From positions 51,163,007-51,227,006 of the forward strand of contig CM061070.1 of NCBI GenBank assembly GCA_030762895.1: DNA of 64,000 nucleotides. Reading direction: 5' to 3'. Under the pieces are notes generated by a model. It was not told where the DNA came from. It did no database searches and saw nothing but the letters and a program-made list of their open reading frames with translations. Source of the stretch: Sophora flavescens (taxonomy: Eukaryota > Streptophyta > Magnoliopsida > Fabales > Fabaceae). Positions 59,101 through 62,100 of the stretch are shown piece after piece (within the stretch, counting starts at the first letter, position 1; every line of letters starts with the position of its first letter). Position numbers and translations under genes: made by a program.

Positions 59101-62100
59101 TGAAGTCATTAGGGAAGTTACGCTGACAGGGGAGTTCGCTTGAGAGTAAGACGAACTGGCCATCCGTGGTGATTCATCCGAGAGTTAGGTGAATCGTGCA
59201 CCTCTGTGGTGGTGCATCCTAGAGTATGGTGCGTCGGCTATCCAAGGGGTTCACCCATGGTTTGGTGGACTACCGGCGTTGGTGCTTATTGACCAATGTG
59301 GATATGTAACTCCGAAGTCGTCTTCCCAGTTTAGTTATGGATCCACATGCATATAGAGTAGTTATGTAACGCTGAATGGCATAGCATAAACTATTGATGT
59401 GCTGTAATGAATGATGCTATGTTATATTATGATATATAATGTTTGTTGTGTGAACATCTTGCTAATTATTCCATTGTTGTTTATGTTTATATGAATGATT
59501 TCTTACTCCCTATTCGTTATTGCTTTCTTTGGATGTATTTTGGTTATGCAAATGTGATGAGCAGCAAGTTGAGGAGTGATTCCGAGGAGGCCGCTTACTC
59601 GTTGTTTAGGATTTTTATATTAGTTGTTTTTCGATATAATTTTTGGATTGGTTACCAGCTCTGATATGTGACATCGGAGTATTGTGTTTATGTTTATGTT
59701 TTTTTTAATAATGTTTTCCATGAGTTGTTTATTGTTTTGGATCATGTGGGACTCGCTACCTTATGGATATTGCTTATTTTATTTTATAATAAATGGATGT
59801 TTTGTTTTATATCTATTATATTCGGAGTAGAGGGTGTCACAAGTTACACAATAAATAACAGTTACAATATACCAGTAGTAGCAATTACTAACCGTTACAC
59901 AAGTCCATTTTTATTAAGGGGTTTCTTCCTAAAATCGGTCCTCTTAATAGGAGGTCATGATGTCTCCACTTTTGGACGGCCATGACTATGGCCATTAACT
60001 CCCTCCCATAGATTGATTTTTTTTGGGCCCTGTCAGATAAAATTTGGCTAAAGGAAGCCACCAGTCTACCTTCTTGCATTAGGACTGCCCTTAGGCCTTT
60101 GTTTGAAGCATTTGTCTCTATGACGAAAGTTTTGTTGAAGTCAGGTACTGTAAGAATTGGTAGCTCTCCCATTGCTCTCTTTAAAGTGTCAAGAGCTGCC
60201 TGGGCTTCTGCACTCCAATTGAAACTGTTTCTTTAGTAATTGGGTGAATGGGCTAGCAATCTTGCCATAATCTCTCACAAACCTTCTGTTACACCCTGCA
60301 AGGCCCTAGAAACCTCCAAGTGCCTTGATATCTTTTGGTCTGGGCCAATTAAACATCTGCTCCAGCTTCATTAGGTCGGCTGACACCCCTTGGGCTGAAA
60401 TTATGTGACCCAAATATCCCAGTTGTTGCTGCCCAAAACTACATTTTTTTTATTGGAAATCAATTGATGCTCTTTTAATAAAGACAAGTCAGCTTGTAAA
60501 TGTCTTTTTATGGTCGTCTTCATTCTTGCTTAAATAGAGGAAATTTCCATAAATAGGGTCGCAAAACCTCATTTATCAAAGCTTGGAATGTCGAAGGTGC
60601 ATTCGTGAGCCCAAATGACATCGCCACAAACTCATAATGTCCCTAATGCGTTCTAAAAGTAGTCTTGGGAATATCTTCCTTTTTTATTCTTCTTTGGTGA
60701 TACCCAAATTTCAAATCCAGCTTAGAAAAAATGGTAGCCCCTCCCAACTCATCTAACAGCTCATCAATTATCGGTGTAGGGAATTTATCAGGAATAGTAA
60801 TTTTATTTAAAGCCCTATATTCCACACAATCTCCATCCTCCATCTTTTTTTCAAAACTAGTATTATAGGACTACAATAAGGACTGATACTGGGCCTAATA
60901 ATTCCTGAATTTAGCATGTCATCTGCCAATTTTTCTATTTCATTTTTCTAATAAGGGGGGTACCTGTATGGCCGGAGACTGTGAATTGTGGCTCCTTCCT
61001 TCAACACAATGGCATGATCATGTCTTTTGGGTGGTGGTAGACCTTGAGGCTCTTGAAATACCTCTCGATACTCTTCTATGACTTTTGTAATCCAAAATGG
61101 CAAACAATTTTCTGCTGCCGGTTTTCCTTGCAACTCGAGATATTCCAACAAAAATCCTTTCCCTTCATCTTGTGGAGCTTTGACTACTGTTTTGAATGAT
61201 GCCATTTATCTAAACAAAGCAGATTCTCCTTCCAAAGTTCGAATTCCTCCTTGTGTGGGAACCTTAAAAGTGAGTTCCCTAAAGTTTGCTCCAATGTCCC
61301 CCAATTCAGCCAGCCACTCCATACCCAGCACTATATCCACTCCTAGTTCAAAGCTGAAAAAATCTTGCTGAATTTCCAGCCTTTGAATGTTGAGAATCAA
61401 TGTCTTACAGACCCCCTCACACTTGATTTTTCTTGCATTTCACCATCAGATAATCTTTTAATTGCCCTTCCTCTAAAATATCCTGTTGTCTTCATACTAT
61501 TAGAGTCTCCATTCGAACTGCTGCCACTGATTTGGATCGATTTTCCTTATTTCCGGGCTCCCATGTGACAGTTCTTGATGATGGATAACTCCTATTGAAA
61601 CCCTTCCTTTGTTGATTCCCAAACTCTTCTTATTCAACAATTAATTTTTCTCGTCAATTCATTGGGCATAATCCATCATTTCAGGCAAGGAACTTACTGG
61701 GTGTAACTTCAATTCAGCCTTTACAACGTCCTTCAGGTCATTGATGAAAATCCCTTTGAGATATTCAGGTTCAGCTGCTCGGAGTGGTCCCGCATACAAC
61801 TCAAATTGTGCACGGTATTCCTCCACAGACCGGTTTGTTTTAGGCTTAATAATAACTCGTAAGGGCTCTGGAGCATAGTAGGTTCAAATCTCTGTATAAG
61901 GGCTGTCTTGAAATCATCCCAAGTAGGATTTTTGCACAAAATTCCCACCATTGGTACCATGATAATGCTTTCCCTTCCATCGCAACCATGGCTTCCTGGA
62001 TCTTTTCTTGATTGCTGACTCCTTTCAATTCAAAGTATCTTTCCACCCTACTTGTCCATCCGAATGCATCTTCCCCTTCAAAGATTGGAATTGCAAGTTT

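Larger units (their letters stand above)
54272..59841 (+). mobile_element. Gypsy-4: long solo LTR (about 1.9 kb without nested elements)
   Basis: TGTAACATC at 54272 to GGGTGTCACA at 59841 with target duplication AGTTA on both sides (54267-54271, 59842-59846). Removing the two nested insertions leaves ~1.9 kb with no gag or pol, as expected for a solo LTR of a long-LTR (Tekay-like) gypsy family. Short inverted ends TGTAACA/TGTGACA. The orientation is uncertain. Confidence 0.72.

Noticed and set aside
59443..59985. Plus-strand hydrophobic ORFs near the end of Gypsy-4
   Set aside because: They lie in T-rich LTR sequence or antisense to Gypsy-3 RNase H; the membrane-like composition reflects T-richness.
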